A stretch of 64,000 nt of DNA from Subsaximicrobium wynnwilliamsii (GCF_007997225.1 NZ_VORM01000008.1:108267-172266), one strand, 5' to 3'; counted from the stretch's first letter, positions 28,868-37,386 are shown. Made by a program: numbers and translations. The notes: generated from the letters alone by a model not told the origin.

Positions 28868-29506
28868 ATGATACAAGCTGCAGTAATTTCCAACGGATTG
28901 CAAGGCATCCACAGGTACTTCGTATCTAATGAAAAAGTCAATTACAGCGTTTTGGAAATTGAGGAAGACTTCAATCCCGACCTCACACCGTATGACCTTT
29001 TGGTCGTGCCCAACGGTTGCGACCATATTGCCATGGCAAAAATAAAGGATAAAGTAGCCTCTTTTCTAGAAGAAGGCAACGCGCTTTTTTGCTTTGATGG
29101 CTGGTTTACCAACTGGATTCCCGGTAACCAATGGGTTATGAGCAACGAGAAAAAAACCATCGATATTCGGTATAAGGTCAAGACCGACACTTACAATCTG
29201 TTTGAAGGTATTGACATCGATAAATTAATTTATAACCATAATATAAGTGGTTGGTGGGCTTGTGGCTACATTGACGCTTCAAAAAATGCCGATGTGATTG
29301 TTGAAGATACTTGGCAACGCCCAATCATTGTATTAGATGAAAAAACCACCAATGGTACCATTATTTTAACTGCGAGTGGCCCTTTGGGTGATAGTGGCGC
29401 CATCCCAACCGATGACGAATCGTCTTATTCCGTTTTAGGGCAATTGTACCAAAATATGTTAAGTTTAATCATAAAAAAGATAAACCATGAAACGAGCATG
29501 TTCTAA
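28868..29506 (+). CDS. GATase1/ThuA-like protein, copy 1
   Basis: 212 aa cytoplasmic protein with a class I glutamine-amidotransferase-like flavodoxin fold: YDLLVVPNGCDHIAMAKIKDKVASFLEEGNALFCFDG is the strand-turn-helix core and the second half ends in TIILTASGPLGDSGAIPTDD. The catalytic GxCxG elbow is not apparent, so glutaminase activity is unlikely. It is a distant paralogue of the protein encoded at 29591 (both have a WW motif in the middle). The gene lies 4 bp after the ABC ATPase. Function not recognised; it may process or recognise the imported compound. Confidence 0.6.
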   Translation: MIQAAVISNGLQGIHRYFVSNEKVNYSVLEIEEDFNPDLTPYDLLVVPNGCDHIAMAKIKDKVASFLEEGNALFCFDGWFTNWIPGNQWVMSNEKKTIDIRYKVKTDTYNLFEGIDIDKLIYNHNISGWWACGYIDASKNADVIVEDTWQRPIIVLDEKTTNGTIILTASGPLGDSGAIPTDDESSYSVLGQLYQNMLSLIIKKINHETSMF

Positions 29507-29540
29507 ATTTTATTCATTTAAGAAAATGATTGATAGCGAA

Positions 29541-29563
29541 CAGCCCCGATAGTTATCGGGCTG
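29541..29563. repeat. palindrome CAGCCCCGATAGTTATCGGGCTG
   Basis: Hairpin between the two GATase-like genes, one bulged base. It shares the CCGATAG(C/T)TATCGGG core with the copies at 20409, 20587, 20707, 42619 and 52265. Confidence 0.8.
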
Positions 29564-29590
29564 ACCATCAAAAACAATAACAATATACAC

Positions 29591-30241
29591 ATGAAAAAGA
29601 TAGGATTACTGTTTAATGGCGTTTGGAGCCATTATACCTTCGCAACCGCACCAAAATACAAGGATTTAATTGAGCTGATTTACATTCACGATTTTGATGA
29701 AACTTCGTTGGACAGATTGGAAGCACTCATGATCCCGTTTCAATCCAATCAAAATGCCATTGCCAAACGCAAAGACGTGATTTACGATTTTCTTGCAAAA
29801 GGCAAAAAAGTATTTATTGAAGGCGATTCGTCTATGGATTGGATTGAGGCCAAATGGGAAGACCGGCCTACCAATAATTACTGGTGGGTAGAAAACCCAA
29901 ATAATCCGCCAATTAGCGACACCGATTTCACGCACCCCATTTATGAGGGTTTGACGCCAAGACAATCCTGCTGGCACACGCATGGCTCATACACGAGTAT
30001 GCCTTCCCAAGCAAAAGCCATCCAAAAAAAGCCAGATGGCGAAATTATAAGTTGGGAAACCCAACAATATGGAGGCACACTTTTTGCGACCACATTAGAC
30101 CCAATCGTGGAGCACGGCGTACAACAGATTACGCATTTGGATCATTATGTGGATAAGCTTATTTTTTGGCTTTCGGGCGATAAGGCGTCTGGGAGTTTTG
30201 ATGTGCCTCGAGAAAATTATGGAATTGCCGTATCATGCTGA
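29591..30241 (+). CDS. GATase1/ThuA-like protein, copy 2
   Basis: 216 aa, no signal peptide. KKIGLLFNGVWSHYTFA forms the first strand; LEALMIPFQSNQNAIAKRKDVIYDFLAKGKKVFIEGDSS is the ThuA/GATase-type core; NNYWWVENPNNPP and DFTHPIYEGL, then SWETQQYGGTLFATTLDPIVEHG complete the fold seen in ThuA-like proteins that bind trehalose-type sugars or metal centres. No GATase triad is visible. The gene overlaps the ArsM-like methyltransferase by 7 bp, so it belongs to that operon. Role unknown. Confidence 0.6.
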   Translation: MKKIGLLFNGVWSHYTFATAPKYKDLIELIYIHDFDETSLDRLEALMIPFQSNQNAIAKRKDVIYDFLAKGKKVFIEGDSSMDWIEAKWEDRPTNNYWWVENPNNPPISDTDFTHPIYEGLTPRQSCWHTHGSYTSMPSQAKAIQKKPDGEIISWETQQYGGTLFATTLDPIVEHGVQQITHLDHYVDKLIFWLSGDKASGSFDVPRENYGIAVSC

Positions 30242-30972
30242 ATGACAAAATCACAGCAGACTATTCCAAAATCGTAAGTTCGCATGAACTTGATGCCGAA
30301 GCGCAAAGAGCTAATGCGTGTCCTGCGATTTTTAATTCGATTAGACATCGCTATCCGACGTTTAAGGGTTGTATAGCGGAAGCTGATTTAGGCTTGGGTT
30401 GCGCGCTTCCGTTTGAGCATGCTAATTTGAAAGAAGGCGATTTGGTGGCCGATTTAGGTTGTGCTGCTGGCATAGACAGTTTTATTATGGCGGATTTGGC
30501 AGGAACTAAAAGCCAAGTTTTCGGATTTTATATCACACCATCACTCATAAAACGCGCAAATGCTATTAAAAATAACTTCGGAATTGAGCAGGTACAGTTT
30601 GCTACTGCCGATATTACTGAAATTCCGTTGGAAGATGATAGTGTTTCGGTTTGCACGAGTAATGGCGTTTTCAGTCTAATAAAAGATTTGGAAGCTGTTT
30701 TCAAGGAAATAAAGCGTATCCTGAGACCTGGAGGTGTATTTTGCTTATCGGATATTAATCGGAAAACAAATTTTTCCGAAGTAGACTATGCGCAAATAAA
30801 ATCCTACACAGGCTGTTTGAATGGGATTCGCCATCAAAATAGCTACCTTGACCATATTAAAAATGCTGGGTTTTCTTCCGTAGAACTCATTGGAGAGCGG
30901 TTGGTAGAATTCCCCAATCATATTTCAAAAACACAAGGTGTTTACATTAGCACTTTTAAAATAACTTTATAA
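30235..30972 (+). CDS. ArsM-like SAM methyltransferase
   Basis: Class I methyltransferase resembling arsenite methyltransferase. LVADLGCAAGIDSFIMADLAG is the SAM-binding motif I; a GLGCALPFEHANLKEGD segment just before it matches the ArsM pattern GLGC.NP...L..G; DGV-type motif ICTSN is near residue 140; YTGCLNGIRHQ supplies another Cys where ArsM has its third arsenic-binding Cys. At least three Cys (including ANACPAIF) could bind As(III). Length 245 is shorter than typical ArsM (about 280), with no C-terminal domain. An alternative is a methyltransferase for another substrate, but the nearby arsS favours arsenic. Confidence 0.65.
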   Translation: MLNDKITADYSKIVSSHELDAEAQRANACPAIFNSIRHRYPTFKGCIAEADLGLGCALPFEHANLKEGDLVADLGCAAGIDSFIMADLAGTKSQVFGFYITPSLIKRANAIKNNFGIEQVQFATADITEIPLEDDSVSVCTSNGVFSLIKDLEAVFKEIKRILRPGGVFCLSDINRKTNFSEVDYAQIKSYTGCLNGIRHQNSYLDHIKNAGFSSVELIGERLVEFPNHISKTQGVYISTFKITL

Positions 30973-30975
30973 TTT

Positions 30976-31926
30976 ATGAATCAGAATTTCAATCACATAC
31001 AATCTGTTTACTGGGTATTCACCCAACTTTGCAACGACGACTGCGACCATTGTTACAATGATTCTAGTCCGTTTGGAAAGCGCATCAGCAAAGACGATTG
31101 CATGGCGATTATCGATAATATGCCCGATAAAATTGACCGCATCATCTTAAGTGGTGGCGAGCCTATGGCAGATATCAAGTTGTTACATGCCATATTGGAC
31201 AAAATTCAAGCCCGCTATAAAGGCGAGACCCAAATCATGTTGCAGACCAATGGCGATTTGATGAAACCTAAAAAGCTTCAGGTTTTAATTGATAAAGGTG
31301 TGACCAGGTTTGACATTGCCAGTATCGACCGCTACCATAAAAAAGCGGGCGGACGATTAATGGAGTTGGCCGATATTTTTGAAAGCTGCGGGGTTAACGG
31401 CACTGAAAAAGACCCTTTATTGGAAGGCGGTCATTATTTAACTGAAAACCCATTGAGTTGGGGCTATTGGGGCGCAAATGAAGACATGTGGCTCGGTGGC
31501 AATTGGGCACGTGGCAAAGCCTTGAAACACGATAATTGGTTGAAAGACCCAGACCATAATTTTTGTACCATACTTTCTGGCGCACGTAATTTTTTGGGTG
31601 GTCATGAAGATATTCCGCAGGAAATCAGCATTCAGCTTTGGCGTATCAATCCGTGTTGCCCTGGCACGCATTTCCCCATGGGCGACGCTCGGAAACAAAA
31701 AGTGGCCGACGTTTTAGAACGTGCTTCCAAAAGTGCAGTCTTTAAAATGCTCAACGATGGCGACCCTTTAAAAATGGGCGAAAGTTTGGGTGTTACTCAA
31801 GAAGAGGCTTCAGAAAAAAACCAGGAATTAAAAAACATCTGTCTCTATTGCGACCATTTTATGAAATGCCATAAAGATGAGATTTTTGATGAAAATGGCG
31901 TGAAACCTTCAGAACAACTGGTATGA
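30976..31926 (+). CDS. radical SAM protein with C-terminal Cys cluster
   Basis: Radical SAM domain with CNDDCDHCYND (Cys19, Cys23, Cys26), LSGGEPM glycine-rich motif and LQTNGD. A middle region (about 165-235, rich in Trp and Gly, GYWGANEDMWLGGNWARGKAL) is unusual. SPASM-like cysteines follow: INPCCPGTHFPMGDA and CLYCDHFMKCHKDE. Length 316. It starts 3 bp after the methyltransferase and overlaps the rhodanese by 4 bp (ATGA), so the three are one unit. I cannot match it to a named subfamily; it is distinct from ArsS in sequence. Confidence 0.7.
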   Translation: MNQNFNHIQSVYWVFTQLCNDDCDHCYNDSSPFGKRISKDDCMAIIDNMPDKIDRIILSGGEPMADIKLLHAILDKIQARYKGETQIMLQTNGDLMKPKKLQVLIDKGVTRFDIASIDRYHKKAGGRLMELADIFESCGVNGTEKDPLLEGGHYLTENPLSWGYWGANEDMWLGGNWARGKALKHDNWLKDPDHNFCTILSGARNFLGGHEDIPQEISIQLWRINPCCPGTHFPMGDARKQKVADVLERASKSAVFKMLNDGDPLKMGESLGVTQEEASEKNQELKNICLYCDHFMKCHKDEIFDENGVKPSEQLV

Positions 31927-32414
31927 AATTCTTAATACTCATGGGGGTTTTTAGCTTACCGTTTTTTAGCTTTGGGCAGAAGACCTTGGAAGAATTATTG
32001 AAAGTCCACAATAATAATGCGGTACCCTACATTAGCGTTCAAGAACTTGCGATGCCTAAAACGGAGGCTGTGATTTTGGATGCCCGCGAACCAGAAGAAT
32101 ATAAAGTAAGCCGTCTAAAAAATGCTGTTTTTGTGGGCTTCAATACATTTGATTTAGAAACAACAACCTCACAACTCTACAACAAACAACAACACATAGT
32201 CGTGTATTGTTCGCTAGGAATCAGGTCTGAAACCATTGCCGAAAAACTCAAAAAAGCAGGATACACAAACGTTTATAATCTCTATGGCGGTATTTTTGAA
32301 TGGAAGAATGAAGATTTTCCTGTATATAATGCTGCGGAACAAGAAACGGATAGTGTGCATGCGTTTTCAAAAGTTTGGGGGAAGTGGCTGTTGAAAGGGG
32401 TTAAGGTTTATTGA
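31923..32414 (+). CDS. secreted rhodanese-like protein
   Basis: Single rhodanese domain exported by a signal peptide (MKFLILMGVFSLPFFSFG). DAREPEEYKVSRLKNAVFVG and the active-site loop CSLGIRS with catalytic Cys (about residue 98) are present, followed by GGIFEWKNEDFPV. It would transfer sulfane sulfur or act as an oxyanion-binding phosphatase-like loop in the periplasm. Overlap with the radical SAM gene suggests coordinated production even though the compartments differ. Array L begins at the stop codon. Confidence 0.85.
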   Translation: MKFLILMGVFSLPFFSFGQKTLEELLKVHNNNAVPYISVQELAMPKTEAVILDAREPEEYKVSRLKNAVFVGFNTFDLETTTSQLYNKQQHIVVYCSLGIRSETIAEKLKKAGYTNVYNLYGGIFEWKNEDFPVYNAAEQETDSVHAFSKVWGKWLLKGVKVY

Positions 32415-32770
32415 AGGCGAAGATGAAGTTGAAGATGAAGATGAATTTGAACTTGAACTTGAACTTGAACTTGAAAATGAACTTGAACTTGAAAATTAAA
32501 TAACTCGCTGGGGCGAGGAGTTGAAGATGACAATGAAGATGAAGATGAATTTGAACTTGAACTTGAACTTGAACTTGAACTTGAAAATGAAATAACTCGC
32601 AGGGGAGAGGAGTTGAAGATGACAATGAAGATGAAGATGAATTTGAACTTGAACTTGAAGATGAACTTGAATTTGAACTTGAACTTGAACTTGAAAATGA
32701 ATTAGCTCGCAGACCTGCCTGCCGGCAAGCAGAGTTGAATTGAAGATGAAATTGAAAATGAATCAGCTAG
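32412..32770. repeat. composite array L: 6-bp GAACTT/GAAGAT tracts
   Basis: About 360 bp of GAACTT, GAAGAT and GAATTT hexamers, punctuated by larger units that begin with a variant of ACTCGCNGGGGNGAGGAG (about 32504-32521 and 32593-32611) and by the palindrome CCTGCCTGCCGGCAAGCAG (32714-32732). It begins at the rhodanese stop codon. No gene is likely. Confidence 0.9.
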
Positions 32771-32806
32771 CAGAATTGAAAACCGAAACTAAAACGAAAA
32801 CTTCAG

Positions 32807-32845
32807 ACTGAATACTGTGGACTGAAAACTGTGGACTGAATACTT
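32807..32845. repeat. heptanucleotide array D (5 units ACTGAAT/ACTGTGG)
   Basis: Five 7-bp units alternating ACTGAAT or ACTGAAA with ACTGTGG, just upstream of the second transferase-1 start. Confidence 0.88.
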
Positions 32846-32851
32846 AAAAAT

Positions 32852-33523
32852 ATGGGAATCCTATCTAACAACGACATCAAAAACGACCATGAGCTCATGG
32901 CGAATTTTCATTTTCCGACGTCTAAAAAAGCCTTGATTGTTTTTACACGTAATCCAGAATTGGGAAAATGCAAGACCCGTTTGGCAAAAAGTATTGGCGA
33001 TGAATCGGCTTTAAAGGTTTATAAACATCTACTGCAACATACGGCTAATGTTGCTAAAAAAGTGAGTGCCGACCGTTTCGTTTTTTATTCGGAACACATC
33101 AATAACAGCGATATTTGGGATGAGGCGTTTTTCAGAAAAAAATTGCAGGAAGGGAATAACTTAGGCGAGAAAATGCACAACGCTTTTTCGTTATTGTTTG
33201 CTTCTGGCTATGAGAAAGTCTGCATTATTGGCAGCGATTTGCTCGATTTAGATGCTGAAATTATTGACGAAGCTCTAGAAACCTTAAACCATCACGATGT
33301 CGTGATTGGTCCTGCCGAAGATGGCGGCTACTACCTTTTGGCGATGAACGAAATGCAGCGCCCCGTCTTTGAAAATAAAGATTGGGGAACCGAAACCGTA
33401 AGAAACGCAACCCTCGAAAATCTGGCTGACAAAAAAGTCCATTTACTGAAAGCACTCAACGACATCGACACTTTTGACGACATGAAGCACTATGACGAAC
33501 TCAAAAAATTCTATACTAATTAA
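32852..33523 (+). CDS. rSAM-associated transferase 1 (TIGR04282-like, DUF2064), second copy
   Basis: Full-length member: ALIVFTRNPELGKCKTRLAKSIGDESAL is the N-terminal nucleotide-binding motif (KTRL intact), VCIIGSDLLDL the metal-site Asp strand, VVIGPAEDGGYYLLAMN the family hallmark and KDWGTETV the following loop. Length 223. Compared with the copy at 20882 this one retains all motifs and is more likely to be the active transferase. It is followed after 29 bp by the nucleoside phosphorylase, which would supply a sugar-1-phosphate; the proposed link is arsenosugar glycosylation (inference). Confidence 0.87.
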   Translation: MGILSNNDIKNDHELMANFHFPTSKKALIVFTRNPELGKCKTRLAKSIGDESALKVYKHLLQHTANVAKKVSADRFVFYSEHINNSDIWDEAFFRKKLQEGNNLGEKMHNAFSLLFASGYEKVCIIGSDLLDLDAEIIDEALETLNHHDVVIGPAEDGGYYLLAMNEMQRPVFENKDWGTETVRNATLENLADKKVHLLKALNDIDTFDDMKHYDELKKFYTN

Positions 33524-33552
33524 TAAGACTTCCGCTTTCTCGGAAGATGAAT

Positions 33553-34365
33553 ATGCAAAAATACATTACAGAAACCGCAGACTACCTCAAAAACAAAGGC
33601 TTTGATACGCCCGAAATCGGCATTATCCTTGGCACCGGACTGGGGCAACTCGTTAACGAACTCGAGATTCTAGAGGAAGTGAGCTACAACCACATCCCGA
33701 ATTTCCCTACTGCCACGATAGAGTTTCATAAAGGCAAACTTATTTATGGCATCTTGGAAGGCAAGAAAGTCATCGTTATGCAAGGGCGTTTCCATATTTA
33801 TGAAGGTTATTCGCTTCAAGATGTGACCTATCCGGTGCGTGTGATGAAAGCACTGGGCATTCACACTTTATTGGTTTCAAACGCTTCTGGAGCCATAAAT
33901 CTCGATTTCAAAAAAGGCGAATTGATGCTCATTGATGACCACATCAATTTACAAGGCAGTTCGCCATTGGCTTTTAAAGGCGTAGAACAACTGGGCGAGC
34001 GTTTTGTGGACATGAGCGCACCTTACGATTTAGACATCAACGCGAAATTTAAAACCATTGCCAAAGCGCATAAGATCAAACTACACGAAGGCGTTTATGC
34101 TAGTGTCGTTGGCCCACAATTGGAAACCCGAGCTGAATATCGCATGCTCAAGATTATGGGCGCCGATGCGGTTGGCATGAGCACCGTACCAGAAATCATC
34201 GTGGCCAATCACCTTAATCTCAAAGCAGCTGCGGTTTCCGTATTGACCGATGAATGCGACCCAAACCATTTGAAACCCGTCAACATTACAGAAATCATTG
34301 CCATGGCAACTAAAGCCGAGCCAGATATGATTGTGTTGTTTAAGGAGTTGATTAAGAGTTTGTAA
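33553..34365 (+). CDS. purine nucleoside phosphorylase (trimeric type), Asp at the base-specificity site
   Basis: Phosphorolysis of purine nucleosides to base and ribose-1-phosphate. GTGLGQL (phosphate site), MQGRFHIYEGY, LLVSNASGAINLDFKKGELMLIDDHIN, GPQLETRAEYRML and GADAVGMSTVPEI are all intact; length 270 matches trimeric PNPs. The position occupied by Asn in 6-oxopurine enzymes (VTN) is Asp here (VLTDECDP), a change known to favour or allow 6-aminopurines. That would suit removal of adenine from the ArsS product. The start is ATG 33553; an ATG two codons upstream (33547) is equally possible. A large palindromic terminator follows. Confidence 0.87.
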   Translation: MQKYITETADYLKNKGFDTPEIGIILGTGLGQLVNELEILEEVSYNHIPNFPTATIEFHKGKLIYGILEGKKVIVMQGRFHIYEGYSLQDVTYPVRVMKALGIHTLLVSNASGAINLDFKKGELMLIDDHINLQGSSPLAFKGVEQLGERFVDMSAPYDLDINAKFKTIAKAHKIKLHEGVYASVVGPQLETRAEYRMLKIMGADAVGMSTVPEIIVANHLNLKAAAVSVLTDECDPNHLKPVNITEIIAMATKAEPDMIVLFKELIKSL

Positions 34366-34370
34366 GACAT

Positions 34371-34415
34371 AAAATCTCACAGTCACGAAAATTTTCGTGA
34401 CTGTGAGATTTTTAC
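34371..34415. terminator. 42-bp perfect palindrome, bidirectional terminator
   Basis: 34371-34412 is a perfect inverted repeat with 21-base arms and no loop (left arm starts AAAATCTCACAGTCACG), preceded by A and followed by a T run, 5 bp after the phosphorylase stop. Confidence 0.85.
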
Positions 34416-34594
34416 CCAAAAACGATTTCTCAATTTATTACAAAGCCCATGTAGGTGTTTTCCACCAACATCTTTTCGCAGTTCTGAATGTAAGCTCCAT
34501 AGTCGAAACCCTTCAAGTACTGAACACCTGAAAGGTTTATCAACCAATACCGACTCAACCCATTAAGATATCCCTGCTTTCGCAGGAAGTAAAC

Positions 34595-35482
34595 ATGGAA
34601 AAATATTTAGACATTATATTAAACTCCTATTCAGGGTACTGGCGTTATCTCAAAAACGAGCTTATCGACATTTACCACTGGGACAACTATTTTTATGGTC
34701 TTATTGGGCTATCGTTATTGGTCTGGGGATTGGAAATCCTATTTCCGTGGCGAAAAAACCAGCCTGTTTTTAGAAAAGATTTTTGGCTGGACACCTTCTA
34801 CATGTTCTTCAATTTTTTTCTTCTGAATTTAATTGTGCTCATCGCACTATCAAATACCGCAGCCGAAATCTTCAATGATATTTTGGGTTTTTCAGGTTTG
34901 CATGTCTCCAATTTTGAGCTTTTTGATATTGATGTCTTACCGCGTTGGTTGGGTTTATTCATTTTCTTTCTAATTAGCGATTTTGTACAATGGAATACTC
35001 ACCGCTTGCTGCACCGCGTGCCCATGCTCTGGAATTTTCATAAGGTGCATCACAGCGTCAAAGAAATGGGTTTTGCGGCGCACTTGCGCTACCATTGGAT
35101 GGAACCTGTGGTTTACAACTCCTTACTTTACATCCCCATTGCGATTATTGGTGGTTTTGATGCTCAAGATGTAGCGATTGTTCATTTTTTCGCCATTGCG
35201 ATTGGCCACCTCAACCATGCCAATCTCGGCTGGGATTATGGTAAATTAAAATACATTTTCAACAACCCGAAAATGCACATTTGGCACCATGCCAAGGAAC
35301 TTCCAGAACACACAAAATACGGTGTCAACTACGGGATAACGCTGAGCACTTGGGATTATATATTCAGAACAGACCATATTCCGAGTGACGGTAGAGATAT
35401 TGAATTAGGTTTTGATGAAGACGAAAACTTTCCGAAGGACTTTTTAAGACAGAGCATTTATCCGCTCAAAACCAAGGGCTAA
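34595..35482 (+). CDS. sterol desaturase/fatty acid hydroxylase family protein
   Basis: Di-iron membrane hydroxylase. His motifs HRLLH (about 134-138), HKVHH (about 149-153), HLNH and HIWHH (about 226-230) supply the metal ligands, embedded in five or so hydrophobic segments. Length 295 is typical for the FA_hydroxylase family in Bacteroidota. The hydroxylated lipid or carotenoid cannot be predicted. It lies 180 bp past the phosphorylase terminator and 40 bp before the DUF547 gene. Confidence 0.87.
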   Translation: MEKYLDIILNSYSGYWRYLKNELIDIYHWDNYFYGLIGLSLLVWGLEILFPWRKNQPVFRKDFWLDTFYMFFNFFLLNLIVLIALSNTAAEIFNDILGFSGLHVSNFELFDIDVLPRWLGLFIFFLISDFVQWNTHRLLHRVPMLWNFHKVHHSVKEMGFAAHLRYHWMEPVVYNSLLYIPIAIIGGFDAQDVAIVHFFAIAIGHLNHANLGWDYGKLKYIFNNPKMHIWHHAKELPEHTKYGVNYGITLSTWDYIFRTDHIPSDGRDIELGFDEDENFPKDFLRQSIYPLKTKG

Positions 35483-35522
35483 TGAATTTCGTAAGTACGA
35501 CCAGAGAACTTAAAACAACCAC

Positions 35523-36329
35523 ATGAAAACCTTAATAACCTATGTTGCTATTTTCAGTATGGCCATTTGCACGACGAGCTGCAACCTCCTTACCGCCGCG
35601 GGCATGAGCAGTCAAGGCCAGCCCACGAAAAAAGTGCAGGGTGACTTATCCTCTTCCACATTAAATTCGGCAGTGAATGTTGACCACAGCGCTTTTGATA
35701 AATTGCTTAAAAAACACGTTAACAACAAAGGTTTTGTGGATTATAAAGGCTTCAGCAATGACCAAGCGCAATTAGAGGCTTACCTAAAAATGCTATCAGA
35801 ATTAGACCCCAGCGATGCGTGGAGCGTTCAGGAATTGTTGGCTTATTACATCAATCTCTACAATGCTGCAACCGTTCAATTGATTTTGGAAAATTACCCA
35901 ACCAAGAGCATCCAGGATATTGACAAGGCTTTTATCAAGGCTTTCGTGAAAATTGGCGATAGCGAGCTTTCTCTTGGAGGCATCGAAAATGGTGTGTTGC
36001 GAAAAATGAACGAACCAAGAATCCATTTCGCCATTAATTGTGCGGCCTATTCTTGTCCGAAATTGATGAATGAAGCTTATACTTCTGCAAAAATAAATGA
36101 GCAATTGGAAGCTGCAACCGTAGAATTTATCAACTCAGATAAAAACGATATTACAAAGACCAACCCAAAACTGTCCAAGATTTTTGACTTTTATACTTCA
36201 GATTTTAAGGTAGATGGCAAAAAAGACCTCATTGGATTTGTCAATCAATACAGCAAAACCAAGATTGACACCTCCACCGAATACACGTTTAAGGATTACG
36301 ATTGGAGCTTGAACGAACAAAGGGATTGA
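35523..36329 (+). CDS. DUF547 lipoprotein, copy 1
   Basis: 268 aa with lipobox TTSC (about residue 21). The DUF547 core contains ELLAYYINLYNAATVQLILENYP, INCAAYSCPKLMNEAYT with two Cys in the CAAYSC motif, and the C-terminal FKDYDWSLN, which corresponds to the final YDWxLN found in this family. The family is related to transglutaminase-like cysteine folds, but activity is unproven. DUF547 genes commonly accompany ArsS loci; a second copy lies at 40307. The stop codon falls inside the first unit of heptamer array E. Confidence 0.85.
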   Translation: MKTLITYVAIFSMAICTTSCNLLTAAGMSSQGQPTKKVQGDLSSSTLNSAVNVDHSAFDKLLKKHVNNKGFVDYKGFSNDQAQLEAYLKMLSELDPSDAWSVQELLAYYINLYNAATVQLILENYPTKSIQDIDKAFIKAFVKIGDSELSLGGIENGVLRKMNEPRIHFAINCAAYSCPKLMNEAYTSAKINEQLEAATVEFINSDKNDITKTNPKLSKIFDFYTSDFKVDGKKDLIGFVNQYSKTKIDTSTEYTFKDYDWSLNEQRD

Positions 36330-36391
36330 CGATTGACGATTGACGATTGACGATTGACGATTGACGATTTGGAATTTGGAATTTGGAATTT
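36324..36391. repeat. heptanucleotide array E (6 GATTGAC, then AATTTGG units)
   Basis: Six GATTGAC units, one GATTTGG transition and two AATTTGG units, period 7 throughout. The TGA stop of the DUF547 gene lies in the first unit, so the array grew from, or inserted exactly at, the gene end. Confidence 0.95.
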
Positions 36392-36517
36392 AAGTTATAA
36401 AATCTCTTATTGTTTTTTACATCACAAATTTTAAAACGCATATTTGCGCTGCTTTGAGAACGCTTTAGAAGTTTCGATTAGGAAACTTAGCTACTGAATG
36501 TTCTTGAACTGTTTTTT

Positions 36518-37312
36518 ATGAATCATAAGATTTCCATCATCATACCCGTTTTAAACGAAGCTGAATCGATAGGCCAATTGATTCAGCATCTGCTGCACCA
36601 TTCATCTTCAGATGAACAGGTTTTAGAAATAATTGTGGTAGATGGCGGAAGCTGTGATGGTTCGCTTGACATTGTGAACAGGTTTTCTTCGGAAGTGCAC
36701 TCGTCCAATCTCAAACCTAAGCTAAGCGATAGCGACACGCTTGTTACCAAAAAAACCTCAAAGCCCAAGACCTGTTTATCCACCCAAATCAAATTGATCA
36801 CTTCGGAAAAAGGCAGGGCAAAACAACTCAATCGTGGCGCAAAAGAAGCTCTTGGCAATATTCTTTATTTCTTGCATGCCGATTCATTCCCGCCAAAGGA
36901 TTTTGACAGTTTAATAATTTCCGAAGTCAACAAAGGAAATTTAGCAGGCTGTTTTAGGATGCAGTTTGACAGTACCCATTGGTGGCTGCAACTTGCAAGT
37001 TCGTTTACGCAATTCCCTTGGCGCGCTTGTAGGGGTGGCGACCAAAGTCAGTTTATCACTCGTGCGCTTTTCGACAGTATTGGAGGCTATGACGAGAGCT
37101 ATATCATCTACGAGGACAACATTCTCATCAACGAGCTTTACGCCAGAAAACAATTTACGGTTATCAACAAAAAACTGCGCAGTTCGGCACGCTTGTATCG
37201 CAAGCATGGGGTTTGGAAAGTGCAGTATCATTTTTTGAGAATCTATGTTAAAAAATGGTTTGGCGCTTCCGCGGAAGAACTTTTTGGATATTACAAGGAG
37301 CATTTGAGTTGA
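36518..37312 (+). CDS. rSAM-associated transferase 2 (TIGR04283-like GT2)
   Basis: Family 2 glycosyltransferase of the ArsS-associated type. ISIIPVLNEAESIGQLIQHLL opens the GT-A fold, IIVVDGGSCDGSLDI is the nucleotide-binding motif, KGRAKQLNRGAKEALGNILYFLHADSFPP is the family hallmark and RACRGGDQSQFITRALFDSIGGYDE contains the acceptor loop. An insertion of about 35 residues rich in Ser/Lys/Thr (SSNLKPKLSDSDTLVTKK) separates motif 1 from motif 2; it is absent from typical members. No signal peptide. Probably acts with transferase 1 on the same product. Confidence 0.87.
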   Translation: MNHKISIIIPVLNEAESIGQLIQHLLHHSSSDEQVLEIIVVDGGSCDGSLDIVNRFSSEVHSSNLKPKLSDSDTLVTKKTSKPKTCLSTQIKLITSEKGRAKQLNRGAKEALGNILYFLHADSFPPKDFDSLIISEVNKGNLAGCFRMQFDSTHWWLQLASSFTQFPWRACRGGDQSQFITRALFDSIGGYDESYIIYEDNILINELYARKQFTVINKKLRSSARLYRKHGVWKVQYHFLRIYVKKWFGASAEELFGYYKEHLS

Positions 37313-37351
37313 CCTTGGATTAAAATTGAATCTATTTAATGATTTAAAAAA

Positions 37352-37386
37352 AACCTACAAGGTTGGAAAAACCTTGAAGCGGTTGG
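37352..37386. repeat. palindrome family P, degenerate copy
   Basis: AACCTACAAGGTTGG ... CCTTGAAGCGGTTGG, an imperfect version of the 20839 palindrome. Confidence 0.65.

Noticed and set aside
28868..30241. Active class I glutamine amidotransferases
   Set aside because: No GxCxG nucleophile elbow or downstream His-Glu pair is visible in either GATase-like protein.
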